Position numbers and translations under genes: made by a program. Shown piece by piece: positions 46,278 through 54,117 of a stretch of DNA of 54,117 nucleotides (position 1 is the stretch's first letter; the number at the start of each line of letters is the position of its first letter). Under the pieces are notes generated by a model, which searched no databases, was not told the DNA's origin, and worked only from the letters and a program-made list of their open reading frames with translations. The DNA is from Gemella massiliensis (lineage in GTDB: Bacteria > Bacillota > Bacilli > Staphylococcales > Gemellaceae): positions 1 through 54,117 of the forward strand of contig NZ_LT635546.1 in the NCBI RefSeq assembly GCF_900120125.1, given 5' to 3'.

Positions 46278-46541
46278 ATGGTTAAAAAATTTAATATTTT
46301 CAAAAAGAAAATTAGAGATTTAGGAATAACAATTATTAGCAAAAATACTGGCGAAGAAAAGCGGTTAGAAGAAATATTTCGCAGAACTGTGGTTCATGAC
46401 GTTAATAGTTAAAGGTCAGAAATATATTCTTTTGATGCTTAAGAGGAAGAATACATTATTTCATATGCTGGAGATGAAAGGTTTCGAAAATACATGAGTA
46501 TATCTATTCAAGTACGTAATGGAGAAAATGAAATCTATTAA
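46278..46541 (+). pseudogene. Broken hypothetical gene with two in-frame stops
   Basis: An 88-codon frame starting MVKKFNIFKKKIRDLG is interrupted by TAA at 46410-46412 and 46440-46442 and ends at TAA 46539-46541. The intervening residues (EEEYIISYAGDERFRKYMS and on) look protein-like. I do not recognise the family. Part of a decayed accessory stretch between ohyA and the acetyltransferase gene. Confidence 0.55.
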
Positions 46542-46577
46542 TTTAACTTTTAAAATTTTTAAGCAGGAGGAAAAGAG

Positions 46578-46964
46578 ATACTTTTATTAGGTGTAGAAAA
46601 AGAAAATGGATGGTTATTTGCAGAATATAGATTAACCTATAGGGTTGGTTGGGAACATATTTGCAAAGCAGTTAATTTAGCTTATGATTACTATGATAAT
46701 GTAGAAGTCCTTGTTGACGATAAAATCGTGAGTATTAATTCGAAAGAAGAAGTTTTGAAATTAGAAGAAGCGGGAAAAATGACAATACGTGGTATATCTA
46801 AAATAATAGGTGTACCGTTAATGATAACATTTTTTAATCAGCTTCAAGTTGTCAGATGTTCAGTTGGATGTCTGACAGAGGAGTTTCAAGTGGCTGAATA
46901 TGAGAAGTTTAACAAGTCATTAGCTCAATATATGGATAGTTTAGAAATATCTATGTACAGATAA
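46578..46964 (+). pseudogene. Hypothetical gene with lost start codon
   Basis: An open frame of 128 codons to TAA/TGA at 46964. A strong AGGAGG (46565-46570) stands seven bases before ATA (46578), where an ATG would be expected. The only in-frame start now is GTG at 46728, leaving 78 residues (LEEAGKMTIRGISKIIG... onward). The upstream residues WLFAEYRLTYRVGWEHICK read as normal protein. Family not recognised. Probably a gene silenced by an ATG-to-ATA change. Confidence 0.55.
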
Positions 46965-46997
46965 ATCTAAGTATTAATAATATAAAAGGAGATTAAG

Positions 46998-47591
46998 ATG
47001 GACTTGTTGGAAATAATGAAGTGAAATACATCGTATGCAAGTGGGTATGAAAATACGCCTATGGAAAAACAATATTATGCAAAGGAATTATGTTGGGAAT
47101 ATAATCAAACCTTACCAAAAGAACAAGATAAACGTATTGAAATTTTAAAAAAATTATTTGGAACTTGTTCAGATTACGTGTTTATTGAACCAAGTTTTCG
47201 TTGTGATTATGGATTTAACATTCATATACATGGTTTTGCTTTTATTAACTATAACTGTGTAATTTTAGATAATTCGCCTGTTAATATAGGGAATGGTGCA
47301 TTTATTGCACCGGGAGTGTGTATAGCTTGTTCAGGTCATGCGATACATCCTGAACAACGAGCAAAAGGTGTATCAACCTCGGCACCTATAACTTTAGAAG
47401 ATAATGTTTGGATCGGAGCAAATTCAACAGTTTGTGGTGGTGTAACAATAGGAAAAGGTTCAATTATTGGTGCTGGAAGTGTTGTTAATAAAGATATTCC
47501 AGCTGGTGTTATTGCAGCCGGTTCACCATGTAAGGTGATTAGAAAGATAACAGAAGAAGATAAAATTAAGCCAGAAGATATTTTATATTAA
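46998..47591 (+). pseudogene. Maltose/galactoside O-acetyltransferase family, with early in-frame TGA
   Basis: A left-handed beta-helix (hexapeptide repeat) acetyltransferase transferring acetyl from acetyl-CoA to sugars. AAAAGGAGA points to ATG at 46998, but codon 9 is TGA (47022-47024) in the same frame. The frame then stays open through the family N-terminus (YAKELCWEYNQTLP) and the hexapeptide repeats (VNIGNGAFIAPGVCI, NVWIGANSTVCGGVTIG, catalytic H in CSGHAIHP) to 47591. Internal ATG at 47061 could give 176 residues, slightly short for the family's ~185-200, without a good ribosome binding site. Likely a nonsense mutant or a poorly re-initiated gene. Confidence 0.75.
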
Positions 47592-47619
47592 TCAACCTAA
47601 ATCATAAGAAAATGATGCT

Positions 47620-47740
47620 GTTTTGGTAATCGTGTCAAGGAAAAGTTACTAATACTTGATAGCGATGCAAATACTTTCTTTATCGATAACTATGAAAAAC
47701 TATTCAAGCCATAGAAGAAAGTCTTAACATAAGAATATAA
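47620..47740 (+). pseudogene. 3' remnant of a second nadR-like gene
   Basis: The sequence encodes KEKLLILDSDANTFFIDNYEK, then, one base out of frame, TIQAIEESLNIRI. This matches the last 40 residues of NadR at 26791-27966 (DKLLILDSDIDTFFIDNYKK...DRLNIEI). One missing A in the A-run after TATG explains the frame change. The rest of the gene is gone; the acetyltransferase gene now abuts it. Confidence 0.85.
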
Positions 47741-47774
47741 TAAGTCTATGTGTTGTATGTAAAGGAGAAGCGTA

Positions 47775-48290
47775 ATGAAACAATATAATTCTAAAAAAGA
47801 GTTGATTAATGAAATTAACAAAGCATTTGAAAAATATATTACAGAATTTTTAACAATAAAGGAAGTAGATAAAAATCTACGAATAGACGGAGTAGATAGG
47901 ACGCCGGCAGAAAATTTATCTTATCAATTAGGGTGGACGACTTTGTTATTACAATGGGAACGAGATGAGCTTATTGGAAAAATTGTTAAAACACCTCACC
48001 CCAACTTTAAATGGAATGAGCTTGGTAAATTATATTCTTGGTTTTATGAGCAATATTCTAAAATGACTTTAGAAGAATTAATTATTGCGCTAACAAATAA
48101 CGTGAATGAAATAACCGTATGGTTAGAAAATATTTCTGATGAAGAATTATTTATGCCGCATAAAAGAAAATGGGCAGATAGTGCAACTAAAACAACAATA
48201 TGGCCTATATGGAAATTTGTTCAAGTAAATACAGTTGCACCTTTTAAAACATTTAGAACAAAAATAAGAAAATGGAAAAAAGAAAGATAA
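47775..48290 (+). CDS. ClbS/DfsB family four-helix bundle protein
   Basis: A 171-residue protein of the ClbS/DfsB (DUF1706) family: YNSKKELINEINKAF at the start, GVDRTPAENLSYQLGWTTLLL in the middle, and W/K-rich end (RTKIRKWKK). ClbS itself protects against the genotoxin colibactin by hydrolysing it; most family members in Firmicutes have no known role, so only the fold can be assigned. AAAGGAGAAG precedes ATG. It follows the nadR remnant and is the first intact gene after the decayed stretch. Confidence 0.88.
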   Translation: MKQYNSKKELINEINKAFEKYITEFLTIKEVDKNLRIDGVDRTPAENLSYQLGWTTLLLQWERDELIGKIVKTPHPNFKWNELGKLYSWFYEQYSKMTLEELIIALTNNVNEITVWLENISDEELFMPHKRKWADSATKTTIWPIWKFVQVNTVAPFKTFRTKIRKWKKER

Positions 48291-48476
48291 ATTATGAAAT
48301 ATTAAATAGAAAAAATATAAATTATGTTTTTATAACTTATTGATACATTATTTAAACTATGTGATATATTTTTTGTTAAGAATAATTCCTTTTTTGGTAT
48401 AGTAACGTATATTTTAAAAAAATTTATTTTTTATTTTTTTAGTAATAAGTTTATTATATATTATAATTTATATTTA

Positions 48477-48506
48477 TTGACAGAACGGTTGCTGAACAAC
48501 TATAAT
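48477..48506 (+). promoter_or_regulatory. Promoter of the class-I amidotransferase-like hydrolase
   Basis: TTGACA (48477-48482), 18 bp, TATAAT (48501-48506). The 48291-48476 stretch before it is strongly AT-rich with nothing recognised. Confidence 0.75.
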
Positions 48507-48545
48507 AGTAAATTATATAGTTTTACGTAGAGGAGGTTAAGTGAT

Positions 48546-49208
48546 ATGAAAGTGATTGCAATTTCAACACGTAGTGAAGAATATAGATCAGATACCGGTA
48601 TAAATAAACGGCGTTTATATACCAACGGCTATTTTTCGGAGATTGCAGCTGAAGTCGATTTTATTTTATTTCCGGTTTGTTCTGAGGTAGGGATTGAGAA
48701 GATTGCTTCCATGTGCTGTGGTCTAATAATAGCAGGAAGAGATAGAGATATTCATCCACGTTATTATGGAGAAGAACCAAAAAAAGGATTAGTGTATCAA
48801 GAAGATAATTATGAAGATTCATTAGATTTTAAATTAATAGAGGAATTTTCTAAGAGAAATAAACCGATTTTTGGAATTTGTAGCGGTTTGCAAAGTATAA
48901 ATGTATATTTTGGTGGAACTCTTATTCAACATATCGATAATCATACTGATAAAGTGAAATTAATGAGACATGGTATTGCAGTAAAAAGAGGTTCTTTTGT
49001 TCATAAAATGTGTGGCGATAGAGCAAGTGTAAATTCAATCCATCATCAAGGTATTAAAGAAATAGCCAAAGGTTTTAATATTACTGCTGTGGCAGATGAT
49101 GGTACTATAGAAGCAATTGAAAAGGGAAATTTAATCGGTGTACAATGGCATCCGGAGGTTGATATGGATATAAAAATGTTCGAACAATTTATATCTTTAT
49201 GTAAATAA
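48546..49208 (+). CDS. Gamma-glutamyl-gamma-aminobutyrate hydrolase-like (peptidase C26)
   Basis: A 220-residue class-I glutamine amidotransferase fold used as a hydrolase (PuuD-like). Nucleophile C112 in FGICSGLQ, H202 and E204 in QWHPEVD, and the family marker GRDRDIHPRYYGEEP near 64-78. It would cleave gamma-glutamyl bonds of small molecules in the cytoplasm; the real substrate is not shown. The ATG follows AGGAGG closely. Monocistronic, with a consensus promoter. Confidence 0.88.
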   Translation: MKVIAISTRSEEYRSDTGINKRRLYTNGYFSEIAAEVDFILFPVCSEVGIEKIASMCCGLIIAGRDRDIHPRYYGEEPKKGLVYQEDNYEDSLDFKLIEEFSKRNKPIFGICSGLQSINVYFGGTLIQHIDNHTDKVKLMRHGIAVKRGSFVHKMCGDRASVNSIHHQGIKEIAKGFNITAVADDGTIEAIEKGNLIGVQWHPEVDMDIKMFEQFISLCK

Positions 49209-49272
49209 AAATTATTACTAGGTGTACATAATGAAAGAATATTTGTATGCTTAGTTTTTTTATTTTAATACA

Positions 49273-49301
49273 TTGATAAAAAGGCTATTTTATGCTATTA
49301 T
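49273..49301 (+). promoter_or_regulatory. gatCAB promoter
   Basis: TTGATA (49273-49278), 17 bp, TATTAT (49296-49301) preceded by an extended TGC. Confidence 0.7.
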
Positions 49302-49335
49302 AAAGTAGTTAGATTATAAAAAATTGGAGGATTAT

Positions 49336-49626
49336 ATGACAACTATTACAAAAGAGCAAGTAGAACATATTGCCCACCTTTCACGTTTGGAAATTCAGGT
49401 GAACGAAGTCGATGGAATTATTGAAAAATTGGAACAGGTTGTTGACCTATTTAATGAATTGAATAATGTAGATACTAATAATGTAAAACCTACCTACCAT
49501 GTACTTGATTTGGTAAATGTTTTTAGAGAAGATATTGCAGAACAAGGAATAAACAGAGAAGAAGTATTGAAAAATTCCAAAGAAACGGAAGCGGGACAGT
49601 TTAAGGTGCCTACAATAATAGAATAA
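49336..49626 (+). CDS. gatC: Glu/Asp-tRNA(Gln/Asn) amidotransferase subunit C
   Basis: The small subunit that wraps between GatA and GatB and stabilises the complex. 96 residues: ITKEQVEHIAHLSRLEI, then LNNVDTNNVKPTYHVLDLVNVFREDI, the typical GatC core. ATG at 49336 is chosen because TTGGAGG just upstream is the ribosome binding site; a TTG at 49324 would overlap it. First gene of gatCAB. Confidence 0.96.
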   Translation: MTTITKEQVEHIAHLSRLEIQVNEVDGIIEKLEQVVDLFNELNNVDTNNVKPTYHVLDLVNVFREDIAEQGINREEVLKNSKETEAGQFKVPTIIE

Positions 49627-49647
49627 TATTAGTAAGGAGATAATTTG

Positions 49648-51105
49648 ATGAGTTTAATTCATGAATCAATAGAAAGTTTAGAAACTAAACTAAAAAATAA
49701 AGAAATTAAACCGAGTGACTTAGTACAAAGTTCGCTTAAAAGAATTAAAGAAACAGAAGATAAAGTCGGTTCTTTTATTACAATTACGGAAGAATTGGCT
49801 GTGGATAAAGCAAAGCAATTGGATAAAATGCAAGAAGCAGGAAATTACAATGGTAGATTATTTGGTATTCCAATGGGAATTAAAGATAATATTATCACCA
49901 AAGATATTCAGACAACGTGTGCTTCAAAAATATTAGAAGGTTTTAAACCGATTTATGATGCAACAGTAATAAATAAACTAAATGTAGAGAATCCTATATT
50001 AATGGGTAAACTTAATATGGACGAGTTTGCAATGGGGGGATCTACTGAAACATCATATTATAAATTAACGAAAAATCCACATGATTTGGATGCCGTTCCC
50101 GGCGGTTCAAGCGGAGGTAGTGCTACTTCTGTTGCAGCGGGACAAGTAAGTTTTTCACTAGGGAGTGACACCGGCGGTTCAGTGCGTCAGCCAGCCTCAT
50201 ATTGTGGAATTGTAGGTTTGAAACCAACTTATGGACGTGTATCACGTTTTGGTTTAGTAGCATTTGCTTCATCTTTAGATCAAATTGGACCTATGACACG
50301 TACTGTAAAAGATAATGCACGCATCTTAGAAATTATTTCGGGGGTTGATGAACACGATATGACAAGTGCACCCGTAAAAGATCCGGAATATAGCAAGATT
50401 ATTACCGGAGATATAAAAGGTAAAAAAATTGCCTTACCGAAAGAATATTTCGGTGAAGGTATTGATGAAGATGTAAAAAAAGCTGTGCTTGATGGTGTAA
50501 AATATTTAGAAAGTCAAGGTGCTGTCGTAGAAGAAGTATCATTGCCAAATACAGGATATGCCATTTCTACATATTATATTATTGCTTCTGCGGAAGCAAG
50601 TTCTAATCTTTCACGTTTTGACGGTATTCGCTACGGGTTTAGAAGTCCAAATGCAAAAAATTTAGAAGAAATTTACAAAAAAACAAGAGGAGAAGGCTTT
50701 GGAGCAGAGGTTAAACGTCGTATTATGCTAGGGACATACGTATTATCTTCCGGATATTATGACGCTTATTATAAAAAAGCACAACAGGTTAGAACATTAA
50801 TTAAACAAGATTTTGATAGAATATTTGAAAAGTATGATGTTGTTATAGGTCCGACAGCACCGACAGTGGCATTCAATGTTGGAGAAGAAATTGGCGATCC
50901 GGTTACAATGTATGCAAATGACATTTTAACAATTCCGGTAAATATGGCAGGATTACCGGGGTTAAGTATCCCATGTGGATTTAAAGGAAAACGCCCAATT
51001 GGTATGCAAATAATAGCAAAACCATTTGCCGAATCAACACTGTACGATGTTGCTTATAATTTTGAACAACACTATAATTTACATGATAAAAAAATAGAAA
51101 TTTAA
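49648..51105 (+). CDS. gatA: Glu/Asp-tRNA(Gln/Asn) amidotransferase subunit A
   Basis: The glutaminase subunit; releases ammonia from glutamine for GatB. 485 residues of the amidase-signature family with the full catalytic triad: K79 ([10 protein letters not shown]), cis-Ser S154 (GGSSGGSA) and nucleophile S178 ([12 protein letters not shown]). ATG at 49648 is preceded by AAGGAGA. Thirteen bases separate it from gatB. Confidence 0.98.
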   Translation: MSLIHESIESLETKLKNKEIKPSDLVQSSLKRIKETEDKVGSFITITEELAVDKAKQLDKMQEAGNYNGRLFGIPMGIKDNIITKDIQTTCASKILEGFKPIYDATVINKLNVENPILMGKLNMDEFAMGGSTETSYYKLTKNPHDLDAVPGGSSGGSATSVAAGQVSFSLGSDTGGSVRQPASYCGIVGLKPTYGRVSRFGLVAFASSLDQIGPMTRTVKDNARILEIISGVDEHDMTSAPVKDPEYSKIITGDIKGKKIALPKEYFGEGIDEDVKKAVLDGVKYLESQGAVVEEVSLPNTGYAISTYYIIASAEASSNLSRFDGIRYGFRSPNAKNLEEIYKKTRGEGFGAEVKRRIMLGTYVLSSGYYDAYYKKAQQVRTLIKQDFDRIFEKYDVVIGPTAPTVAFNVGEEIGDPVTMYANDILTIPVNMAGLPGLSIPCGFKGKRPIGMQIIAKPFAESTLYDVAYNFEQHYNLHDKKIEI

Positions 51106-51118
51106 TAGGAGAAGTACG

Positions 51119-52546
51119 ATGCATTTTGAAACAGTAATTGGACTAGAAGTCCACGTAGAATTAAAAACAAATTCAAAAATATTCTCACCATCTCCGGCAC
51201 ATTTTGGAGCAGAGCCGAACACAAATACAAATGTAATCGACCTAGGGTATCCCGGTGTGCTACCGGTTGTTAATAAACGTGCAGTTGAATGGGGAATGAA
51301 AGCTGCTATGGCACTTAATATGACAGTGGCAAAAGAATCAAAATTTGATAGAAAAAATTATTTTTATCCGGATAATCCAAAAGCATATCAAATATCTCAG
51401 TTTGACCAACCGATTGGAGAACACGGCTGGATAGATATTGAAGTAAACGGAAAAACAAAACGTATTGGTATTACAAGAGCACACCTTGAAGAAGATGCAG
51501 GGAAATTAACACATAAAAATGGATATTCACTGGTTGACTTAAATAGACAAGGGACGCCGCTAATAGAAATCGTTTCTGAACCTGACATTAGAACACCGGA
51601 AGAGGCATATGCTTATTTAGAAAAATTACGTTCAATTATTCAATATATAGAAGTATCGGATGTGAAAATGGAAGAAGGCTCTATGCGTTGTGATGCAAAT
51701 ATTTCGATAAGACCTTACGGACAAGATAAATTCGGAACAAAAACAGAACTTAAGAATTTAAACTCTTTCACTTTTGTGAGAAAAGGTCTTGAATATGAAG
51801 AGAAAAGACAAGAACAGGTAATACTTTCCGGAGGAGAAATTAAGCAAGAAACACGCCGCTTTGATGAAACAACAGGGACAACAAAATTAATGCGTGTTAA
51901 AGAAGGGTCGGATGACTATCGATATTTTCCGGAGCCGGATATAGTACCTATAATTATTTCGGATGAATGGATGGAAGAAGTAAGAAAAACTATTCCCGAA
52001 CTTCCGGATGCACGTCGTAAACGTTATCAAGAAAAACTTGGATTGCCTGCATATGATGCCCATGTTCTAACATTAACAAAAGAAATGTCAGATATGTTTG
52101 AAGAAACTGTAAAACTGGGAGCAGATCCGAAATTGGCATCAAATTATTTAATGGTTGATGTAAATGCGTACTTAAATAAGGTTCAAAAGGAATTAAAAGA
52201 AACATCTCTAACAGCCGAAGGGTTAGCCGGAATGATTAATTTGATTACGGATGGCACAATTTCAAGTAAGATAGCTAAAAAAGTATTTGCTGAATTAATT
52301 GAACACGGTGGTGATGCAAAACAAATTGTTAAAGAAAAAGGTTTGGTTCAAGTATCAGATACCGGTAAACTTATGGCTTGGGTAAATGAAGCGTTGGATA
52401 ATAATCCGCAATCAATTGAAGATTACAAAAACGGTCGTGATCGTGCAATAGGTTTCTTAGTAGGACAAATTATGAAAGCATCAAAAGGACAGGCAAATCC
52501 GCAAATGATTAATAAAATGCTTTTAGAAGAAATAACGAAGAGATAA
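51119..52546 (+). CDS. gatB: Glu/Asp-tRNA(Gln/Asn) amidotransferase subunit B
   Basis: Activates the misacylated Glu- or Asp-tRNA with ATP and transfers ammonia to make Gln- or Asn-tRNA. 475 residues: [20 protein letters not shown] at the start, [17 protein letters not shown] and [12 protein letters not shown] in the kinase-like core, and a C-terminal YqeY-type tRNA-binding tail ([21 protein letters not shown]). The tRNA-Gln at 590-665 is a likely substrate. The ISL3 element begins about 30 bases after its stop. Confidence 0.98.
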   Translation: MHFETVIGLEVHVELKTNSKIFSPSPAHFGAEPNTNTNVIDLGYPGVLPVVNKRAVEWGMKAAMALNMTVAKESKFDRKNYFYPDNPKAYQISQFDQPIGEHGWIDIEVNGKTKRIGITRAHLEEDAGKLTHKNGYSLVDLNRQGTPLIEIVSEPDIRTPEEAYAYLEKLRSIIQYIEVSDVKMEEGSMRCDANISIRPYGQDKFGTKTELKNLNSFTFVRKGLEYEEKRQEQVILSGGEIKQETRRFDETTGTTKLMRVKEGSDDYRYFPEPDIVPIIISDEWMEEVRKTIPELPDARRKRYQEKLGLPAYDAHVLTLTKEMSDMFEETVKLGADPKLASNYLMVDVNAYLNKVQKELKETSLTAEGLAGMINLITDGTISSKIAKKVFAELIEHGGDAKQIVKEKGLVQVSDTGKLMAWVNEALDNNPQSIEDYKNGRDRAIGFLVGQIMKASKGQANPQMINKMLLEEITKR

Positions 52547-52701
52547 AAAGTATAAAAACTGGTACTGTTATAGAATGGTTGTATAATAAATACGGGGCAT
52601 GGGAAAAATCCATACCTCGTATTGTTCTTTAATATACAAAAAGACAAATATCCAATATAATTAAAGTGCAAAAAAAAATAAACTATGAAAGGATATCTGT
52701 C

Positions 52702-54103
52702 ATGAATAATTTTAACACAAAAACAAAAGAAATAAAAGAGGGAGAATTCATTAAAAACCTACTACAAATAAAAGATAAAAATATAACTATTGAGAAAACA
52801 CATAACGAAACTATAAAAAATAATCAAAAGTACTTTGTATTCAAAGGTACCTTAACATATAAACCCAAGAAGTGTGAATGCTGTGGTTGTCTTAATAAAG
52901 GTTATACTGTAGTTAAAAACGGCTTTAATGAACTTACTAGAATTAATCTATTAAAAATATCAGGTATCCCTGCTTATTTGGAACTAAGAAAGCAACGTTT
53001 CAAGTGTAAAACTTGTAATAAAAAATTTGTAGCTACTACTTCTTTTGTAGATAAATACTGTAGTATTTCTAAAAATGTTAAGTTTTCTATAATGAGTGAT
53101 TTAGCTGATACTTTATCTTTTAAACAAATAGCCAAAATGAATAATGTATCGGTTAATACTGTTATAAGAACTCTTTATAAATGTAAATCCCATGTAGACA
53201 TTCTTAACTATAATACCTTACCTGAGTATTTATGCTTTGATGAGTTAAAGTTTACTAAAGATAGTAAAAATGGTATGAGTTTTATTTTTTTAGATGCTTT
53301 AACTCATGAGATTATTGATATAGTTGATGGTAGAACTGAGTATATTTTAAATAATTATTTTTCCAGATTTTCTAAAGAGGCTAGAAGTAATGTTAAGGCT
53401 ATTTGTATTGATATTTATACTCCTTATATGAAGTTGATTAGAAATAAGTTTCCTAATGCTGAAATTGTTATAGATAGGTTTCATATTATTCAAAATGTTA
53501 ATAGAGAACTTTATTCAAAATGTTAATAGAGAACTTAATAGAACTAGAGTTAAGCTAATGAATATTTACAAAAAACAAAAAGGTATTAATTATACTCTTT
53601 TAAAAAATAATTGGAAGTTAATATTAGAAGATGAAAGTAATGTTACTCATGGTAGGTTTTTCTTTAATAGGAGTTTTAGGAGTTTAGTTACTAGACGTGA
53701 TATTTTAGATTATTTATTAGGATTAGATTGTATATTTAAGGCTAGCTATGAGAGAGTTCAGGATATTAGATATGCAATAAGGTATAGAAATGAGTTGGAG
53801 TTTAAAGAATTAATTGAAAAATCTACTATCGATTTATCTGATGGTGTTAGTAAGGCTATTAATACTATGAGAAAACATAAAGAGTATATGCTTAATAGTG
53901 TTAGGTATTCTATTTCTAATGGTTCTTTGGAGGGTATTAATAATAAGATAAAGGTTTTAAAGAGAGTTTCTTATGGTTATAATAGCTTTTATAACTTTAG
54001 ATTACGCATTTTAGTTGTTTCTAGGTTATTTGTTTCTGAGTATAAAAATAATATTTCTTTTAAGGGCGTTTTGAAAAATGCCAAGCAACACTGCATTGCT
54101 TAG
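52702..54103 (+). pseudogene. ISL3-family transposase, broken by a 25-bp tandem duplication
   Basis: A DDE transposase. The N-terminal zinc-finger region (CECCGC and CKTCNKKF) binds DNA; the catalytic region includes FDELKFTKD, ICIDIYTPYM and VIDRFHIIQNVNREL, typical of ISL3. The frame breaks at about 53520 because 25 bases are tandemly repeated (53486-53510 and 53511-53535). Removing one copy gives a single 458-residue protein, a normal ISL3 length. ATG at 52702 follows GAAAGGA. The duplication leaves the element unable to move unless another copy supplies transposase. Confidence 0.88.
53486..53535 (+). repeat. 25-bp tandem duplication in the transposase gene
   Basis: Two perfect adjacent 25-bp units. 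Their presence shifts the frame by one and splits the transposase; a single unit restores it. Confidence 0.9.
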
Positions 54104-54117
54104 CATTTTATCCTTAT

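Larger units (their letters stand above)
52577..54117 (+). mobile_element. ISL3-family insertion sequence, incomplete at the window end
   Basis: The left part (52577-52701) holds a hairpin AATACGGGG/CCTCGTATT and a leader shared with the relic at 38353-38545. The transposase frame follows. Near the right side GCCAAGCAA/TTGCTTAGC (54080-54102) forms a hairpin around the stop codon. The right terminal repeat and target duplication lie beyond the window, so exact ends are unknown. The element lies directly after gatB. Confidence 0.75.

Noticed and set aside
47022-47024. Selenocysteine or tryptophan reading of TGA in the acetyltransferase gene
   Set aside because: No SECIS-like hairpin follows, the family has no selenoprotein member known to me, and TGA ends several intact genes here, so it is a normal stop in this organism.

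Overview
The window looks like chromosome from a low-GC Gram-positive coccus of the class Bacilli. A Gemella-like organism is the best inference: AT-rich DNA with AAGGAGG-type ribosome binding sites, a YSIRK-type surface-protein signal, a 67-kDa-antigen-type oleate hydratase, a GatCAB amidotransferase, and a CcpN/PPDK-regulator/PPDK operon. Species assignment is inference only, because no database could be searched.

Layout. 1-889: last bases of a 23S rRNA, 5S rRNA and seven tRNAs (Asn, Glu, Val, Tyr, Gln, Lys, Glu). 965-5627: a minus-strand HAD phosphatase/cytidine deaminase fusion, then valS behind a valine T-box whose specifier and T-box base match the tRNA-Val of the same window. 5.9-7.7 kb: a frameshifted YSIRK secreted protein facing a minus-strand pair (a coiled-coil protein and a 52-residue protein that is little more than an LPXTG sorting signal). 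7.9-12.1 kb: ccpN-like regulator, PPDK regulatory protein and ppdK. 12.5-14.1 kb: AbrB-type regulator with an ABC-2 transporter. 14.6-16.8 kb: a secreted repeat protein. 16.9-18.8 kb: folB-folK-dus. 19-21 kb: thioredoxin-like gene, a structured untranslated element, glutathione reductase. 21.4-25.4 kb (minus): cysS-mrnC-rlmB-DUF1963-rae1. 25.6-33.5 kb: two YitT proteins, nadR, a FemABX transferase, an alpha/beta hydrolase, pssA and a wrecked CLC channel gene. 33.7-36.6 kb (minus): a TPP-riboswitch-controlled thiXYZ-type transporter with a small thiamine-binding protein. 36.7-38.3 kb: DUF1858 and DUF438/hemerythrin/PAS genes. 38.7-43.3 kb: rpsL-rpsG-fusA-tuf. 43.5-48.3 kb: a TetR regulator and oleate hydratase followed by a gene graveyard. 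48.5-52.5 kb: a class-I amidotransferase-like hydrolase and gatCAB. 52.6 kb to the end: an ISL3-family insertion sequence with a broken transposase.

How it fits together. The core genes serve translation (tRNAs, valS, cysS, str operon, gatCAB, dus, rlmB, mrnC, rae1), cofactors (folate, NAD, thiamine) and redox balance (glutathione reductase, thioredoxin-like protein). Many promoters share one style: TTGANN, 17 bp, then a TGN-extended TATAAT or TATTAT. The accessory parts show frequent recent decay: single-base or small-deletion frameshifts, an in-frame TGA, a lost start codon, a 25-bp tandem duplication, and a leftover 3' end of a second nadR. The most unusual intact items are the HAD-cytidine deaminase fusion, the near-naked LPXTG peptide gene, a three-way-junction RNA-like element ahead of the glutathione reductase gene, and a dispersed hairpin repeat found twice. 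No single new multi-gene system is convincingly visible; the strongest leads are those four.
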